From a bacterium (GTDB lineage: Bacteria; Vulcanimicrobiota; Xenobia; Xenobiales; Xenobiaceae): 23,966 nt of DNA. The position numbers and the translations under genes were made by a program. Below the pieces are notes generated by a model, which was not told the DNA's origin, did no database searches, and saw only the letters and a program-made list of their open reading frames with translations. Shown here in pieces: positions 20,960 through 23,966 of this stretch (positions within the stretch are counted from its first letter, which is position 1; every line of letters starts with the position of its first letter). Where the stretch lies: contig JALHDH010000046.1 of the NCBI GenBank assembly GCA_022839105.1, forward strand, positions 16,855 through 40,820, in the 5' to 3' direction.

Positions 20960-22310
20960 CGGGGTTCTCCCTCCACCACTTCTGCCCGGACTCGGGCAGG
21001 GTGTAGATGGGGTCGAAGTACTCGTAGCGACGGGCCAGGGCATCCGGATCGTCCATCTCGACCGAGGTCCGGTAGTTCTTGGTCCAGTACGAGATGCCGC
21101 GCTCGCGATCATAGTCCACCAACTGGTGGATCCAGCGCTTGCCCACGAAGGGCACGTCGCAGACCACCCGCGGGGTGGCATACCCGGGCAGGTAGCCCAT
21201 GATGTCGTGCTGGAGCTGCTGGGCCTCATGGACCGCCAGGCGCCAATGCTCGGAGTTCGGGATCATGTCGCACATGTAGAAGTAGTAGGGCATGATCTTG
21301 GCGTGGTCCAGCAGCATGAAGCACAGATCGAGCATCTCGTGCGAGTCGGAGTTGATCCCGCGCAGCAGGACCCCCTGGTTGCGCACGTCGCGATAGCCCA
21401 TGTCCAGGATCTTGCGGACCGCCTTGCCCACCAGGGGAGTGACCTGGCTGGCGTGATTGACGTGGGTGTGGACGGCGATGTCCACGTCGCGCTCGCGGGC
21501 CCGCCGGGCAATCCGATCCAGGGCCTGCAGCACGTTGTCCTGCAGGAAGTGCTGGGGAAGCGCCTGCAGGCCCTTCGAGGCCAGACGGACATCCCGGATG
21601 TTCGGGATCTCCAGGAGCTTCATCAGGAAGTCTTCCAGAGCCGCGATCGGCATGTTGGCGATGTCGCCTCCCGAGACGACCACGTCCCGGATCGCCGGAT
21701 TGCCGCGCAGATGCTCGAGGATCAGCTCCAGGCGCTCGCCCTGCTTGAGGTGGAAGCGCCCCTTCTTGACGTTGGGCATGTCGTTGCCCACCAGGTCCAT
21801 GCGGGTGCAGTGCCCGCAGTACTGCGGGCAGGTGGTCAGAAGTTCGGCCAGGACCTTGGTGGGATAGCGATGGGTCAGGCCCTCGACGGCCCACATGTCG
21901 GCCTCGTGGAGGCTGTCGCGCTCGGCCTTGGGATGGTTCGGCCAGACCGGATGCCGATCGGCCTGGGCCGGCAGCATGTACAGACGGACCGGGTCCTTCC
22001 ACAGGTTCTCGGCGTCCATGCAGTTGATCATCTGCGGCGGGACCAGCATCGACATCGTGCCCTGGCCCTGGATGTCGGCGGCGATGCTGTCCAGCAGCCC
22101 CTCGGGAGCCCGGTCGCCCCAGACCTCGGCCAGCTCCCGCAGGTTCTTCACCGAGTGCTTGCGCTGCCAGAGGGCGCTCTCCCACTCCTGGCGGGTCACC
22201 GAGCGGTAGCCCGGCCAGCGCGTCCAGTCGGGCTCGACGAACTCGCGGCGAGGCGGATAGGCGTAGGGCTGAGCGATGGGAGTGCTTGAGGTGGGGGTCT
22301 GCGTGATCAT
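20952..22310 (-). CDS. KamA-family radical SAM aminomutase-like protein
   Basis: 452 residues. It resembles lysine 2,3-aminomutase, which uses SAM, a [4Fe-4S] cluster and PLP to move an amino group. The cluster motif CPQYCGHCTR supplies Cys161, 165 and 168 with Arg170. VVSGGD (211-216) matches the GGD element, but the usual PLL after it is IANMP. NQGVLLRGINSDS (311-323) aligns with the substrate Asp loop with one extra Ser. MCDMIPNSEHW (346-356) keeps the second substrate Asp348. The PLP-Lys motif PGGGGK of true KamA is PFVGK here (Lys391). The C-terminus ISYWTKNYRTSVEMDD is distinctive. ATG 22310 has GGAG 8 nt upstream. It is likely a KamA relative with a different amino-acid substrate; lysine or glutamate activity is not proven. 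Confidence 0.85.
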   Translation of the reverse strand: MITQTPTSSTPIAQPYAYPPRREFVEPDWTRWPGYRSVTRQEWESALWQRKHSVKNLRELAEVWGDRAPEGLLDSIAADIQGQGTMSMLVPPQMINCMDAENLWKDPVRLYMLPAQADRHPVWPNHPKAERDSLHEADMWAVEGLTHRYPTKVLAELLTTCPQYCGHCTRMDLVGNDMPNVKKGRFHLKQGERLELILEHLRGNPAIRDVVVSGGDIANMPIAALEDFLMKLLEIPNIRDVRLASKGLQALPQHFLQDNVLQALDRIARRARERDVDIAVHTHVNHASQVTPLVGKAVRKILDMGYRDVRNQGVLLRGINSDSHEMLDLCFMLLDHAKIMPYYFYMCDMIPNSEHWRLAVHEAQQLQHDIMGYLPGYATPRVVCDVPFVGKRWIHQLVDYDRERGISYWTKNYRTSVEMDDPDALARRYEYFDPIYTLPESGQKWWRENPEG

Positions 22311-22358
22311 CTTCTAGGCTCCATCCTGAACATGGGTGGTCCCAGCCGACAGGGAGGC

Positions 22359-22390
22359 CCGGCCCGCCAGGGGAGACCCCGACGGGCCGG
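22359..22390 (-). terminator. Compound hairpin between the 440-residue gene and kamA
   Basis: CCGGCCCG (22359-22366) pairs with CGGGCCGG (22383-22390). Inside, GGGG (22370-22373) pairs with CCCC (22377-22380) around AGA, separated by a CCA/GA internal loop. It lies 28 bp past the stop of the upstream minus-strand gene and 49 bp before kamA. There is no T-run in the transcribed direction; it may be an intrinsic-like terminator, attenuator or RNA-stability element. Confidence 0.45.
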
Positions 22391-22418
22391 CACGGTCCCG
22401 GGCCTGGACTCAACCGGG

Positions 22419-23732
22419 CTATTTGCGGCGGATGTCCAGCTTGATTCCGCCAATCTTGACGTGGTCGTCGGCGCGCTCGATGGTCCCGGGAGTCCCGCCG
22501 GAGGTGCGAGAGCTGGGAGAGACCAGGATCCGGCAATCCTCCAAGGCCCTCTTCAGCGAGGTCTCGGGATCCAGCCCCTGGCGCCGCCGGGAACGGACCG
22601 AATCGAAGAAGGTCTCGGCCACCTTCGAGCGCACCGCGGCAGGGAGGGTGGAGGCCGGGAAGGCCTTCTCCAAAGCCTCGCTCAGCGGGGCCATCCCCTC
22701 CATGCGGCCCGTCAGATGATACCCCTCCACCAGGTCCTCCATCCGCTGGGCAGGGCTCTGCCCGGGAGAACGATCCTCAGCGGCACGGACCATGACCGGT
22801 TCGAGCTTCAGGGGCGGCAACCCCGGATACTCCGCCGCCTGACGAGGGGAGTCGATCAGGGCGCGCTCCCAGGCCTGGTCGATGTCCAAGGCCAGGCTCG
22901 TGAAGGATTCGCCGGGCTGTCGGGAGGTCATCGCCAGACGCATGCAGCGCCAGGCCTGGTCGCTCCCCGAGCGCTGATGGACGGCCGAGTGGGCCTGGCG
23001 CAGGGACTCCCGTTCCGACTCGGGCCAGTCCCGAGTCTCCTGGGCCAGGGTCAGCGCATAGTTGCTCCGGCCCACCTCCGCGACGAAGCCCCGGAAGATC
23101 GGGGTCAGGACGGGGTCCCGATAAAGCCCCTGATACTCGACGCGCAGGGCCTCCTGGGCCCCGTAGCGCACGTCGGCCAGATTCTCGGGGTTCTCCCTGC
23201 GGAACCCCTTCCCCACCAGGGCTGCCATGGCCACGAAATCCTCCACGGCCTCCAGGAAGGTTCCCGGCGGCGTGTCAGCCCGCCGCACGTGGACCACGGT
23301 GGTCTCCTCGGGCCGATAGGTCGTGACGTGGCTGGTCGTCGTCATCCCCTTGCGTTCGACGTCGTTCTTGGGGGGAACCAGCATGTCCGCCAGGTATTCC
23401 AGGACCTCCTTGTGGGGGCCGCGGGACAGGGCCACCCCCTTCGGAGGCGGGAAGGCCTCCAGCAGGGTCAAAAGGGCAGGGGCGCGATCCTGCCGGGCCG
23501 GCAGGGATGCCGGCGAGTCCAGGATGGCCAGGACCCCGGGAAGCACGGCCTCCTCCGCCAGGCCGTGCGAGCGCGCGTAGGCCTGGAAGGGCGCCAGATC
23601 CTCCCGAGCCGGAGCGGAGACTGCCCGGGAGTGGACGGCCGCTTCCTCGGGGGGCTCAGACGAACGGGGACGGGAGGCGTGGGAGGCAAGGCCAGCAGGG
23701 GTGGAGAGGCGGATGGGGTCCATAGGCTGCAT
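22419..23732 (-). CDS. Hypothetical protein, 437 residues
   Basis: No family recognised. The protein begins MQPMDPIRLSTPAG and has a Ser/Pro/Ala/Arg-rich, probably disordered first 50 residues. A largely helical, charged body follows, with one likely strand pair near TTTSHVTTYRPEETTVVHVRR, and a C-terminal section rich in short helices. It ends in a small strand-like tail ADDHVKIGGIKLDIRRK. No signal peptide, membrane segment, metal cluster or nucleotide-binding motif; cysteines are scarce. ATG 23732 or the in-frame ATG 23723 (MDPIRLS) are both possible starts, neither with a clear ribosome binding site; an open frame to 23753 adds 7 residues. It lies 108 bp upstream of kamA on the same strand, with a strong hairpin between them, so co-transcription is uncertain. 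Confidence 0.7.
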   Translation of the reverse strand: MQPMDPIRLSTPAGLASHASRPRSSEPPEEAAVHSRAVSAPAREDLAPFQAYARSHGLAEEAVLPGVLAILDSPASLPARQDRAPALLTLLEAFPPPKGVALSRGPHKEVLEYLADMLVPPKNDVERKGMTTTSHVTTYRPEETTVVHVRRADTPPGTFLEAVEDFVAMAALVGKGFRRENPENLADVRYGAQEALRVEYQGLYRDPVLTPIFRGFVAEVGRSNYALTLAQETRDWPESERESLRQAHSAVHQRSGSDQAWRCMRLAMTSRQPGESFTSLALDIDQAWERALIDSPRQAAEYPGLPPLKLEPVMVRAAEDRSPGQSPAQRMEDLVEGYHLTGRMEGMAPLSEALEKAFPASTLPAAVRSKVAETFFDSVRSRRRQGLDPETSLKRALEDCRILVSPSSRTSGGTPGTIERADDHVKIGGIKLDIRRK

Positions 23733-23798
23733 CTTACCCGAAGGGCGCGCCAAGGTCCAGGTTCCCGGCCTCCTGGGGTGCTGATTCGGACCGTCGGC

Positions 23799-23810
23799 GA
23801 ATATATGTTC
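23799..23810 (-). promoter_or_regulatory. AT-rich promoter-like stretch
   Basis: On the minus strand TATATT (complement of 23800-23805) resembles a -10 element about 70 bp before the 437-residue gene. The hexamer TTCGTA lies 18 bp upstream and is a poor -35. The stretch stands out in an otherwise GC-rich region. It could equally serve the plus-strand frame starting at 23888. Confidence 0.3.
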
Positions 23811-23887
23811 GATAGCCGGCAGGTACGAAGGCCTCCTGCGTGGAAGTAGTCGTCATCACACAAGCAATCCACGGGGGGCCTTCGAGC

Positions 23888-23966
23888 ATGATTGGAACCC
23901 TGAAGCGCAAGTTCCGCCATCCCATCCCCGAGGGCGGAGTCTCAGGCGGCGCGGGTCTCCGAGGCA
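23888..23966 (+). CDS. Possible partial gene running off the right edge
   Basis: An ATG at 23888 opens a frame (MIGTLKRKFRHPIPEGGVSG) that stays open for 26 codons to the end of the window. The basic start could be a genuine N-terminus, but there is no clear ribosome binding site and too little sequence to name a product. Confidence 0.3.
   Translation, partial: MIGTLKRKFRHPIPEGGVSGGAGLRG

Overview
This is a high-G+C bacterial chromosomal segment with compact genes, many non-ATG starts and several 4-base stop/start overlaps. The order radA - yacL (PIN/TRAM) - ispD resembles the radA-disA-yacL-ispD-ispF locus of Firmicutes and other Terrabacteria-type lineages. A class III-type PHA synthase, a Rhodobacter-sized XdhA/XdhB pair, the MEP-pathway enzyme IspD and several lineage-specific secreted or hypothetical proteins are also present. 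These point to an uncultured or poorly sampled Terrabacteria-like group, but the sequence alone does not fix a phylum. No rRNA, tRNA, CRISPR array, insertion sequence or phage gene was recognised.

Layout. (1) 21-6286: a membrane-anchored intradiol-dioxygenase-fold protein converges on a minus-strand pair, phaC and a GH13 maltodextrin-type glycosidase. Divergent from these are an SRPBCC/AHSA1-type protein and a secreted IPT plus carboxypeptidase-regulatory-like protein. The glycosidase and PHA synthase suggest storage-carbon metabolism. (2) 6314-11974, minus strand: a Fur-family regulator, a lone sugar-type ABC permease, mocA (Mo-cofactor cytidylyltransferase) and xdhA-xdhB. MocA would supply the cytidylylated molybdenum cofactor used by the xanthine dehydrogenase. 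(3) 12249-13834, plus strand, divergent from the Fur gene: iscU/nifU and nifS, a minimal Fe-S assembly pair. It would serve the two [2Fe-2S] clusters of XdhA among other clients, and the adjacent Fur-type regulator suggests metal-responsive control. (4) 13932-18160, minus strand: radA, yacL, ispD and two small unknown genes. (5) 18161-19376: about 1.2 kb with no convincing gene. (6) 19377-20938: two adjacent proteins with calcium-loop-like DxNxDG motifs, one secreted and one with a zinc ribbon and a membrane anchor. (7) 20952-23732, minus strand: a divergent KamA-family radical SAM enzyme and a 440-residue protein of unknown function. (8) A possible partial gene runs off the right edge.

The window looks mostly like ordinary housekeeping and accessory metabolism, and I found no convincing new multi-gene system. 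The points most worth checking are a 16-bp perfect inverted repeat inside the 3' end of a coding sequence, an apparent CTG start for phaC, an intradiol-fold protein missing one iron-ligand tyrosine, a KamA homologue with altered PLP and substrate motifs, the 1.2 kb gene-free region, and two unknown small proteins placed where ispF would be expected, in a locus that also lacks disA.
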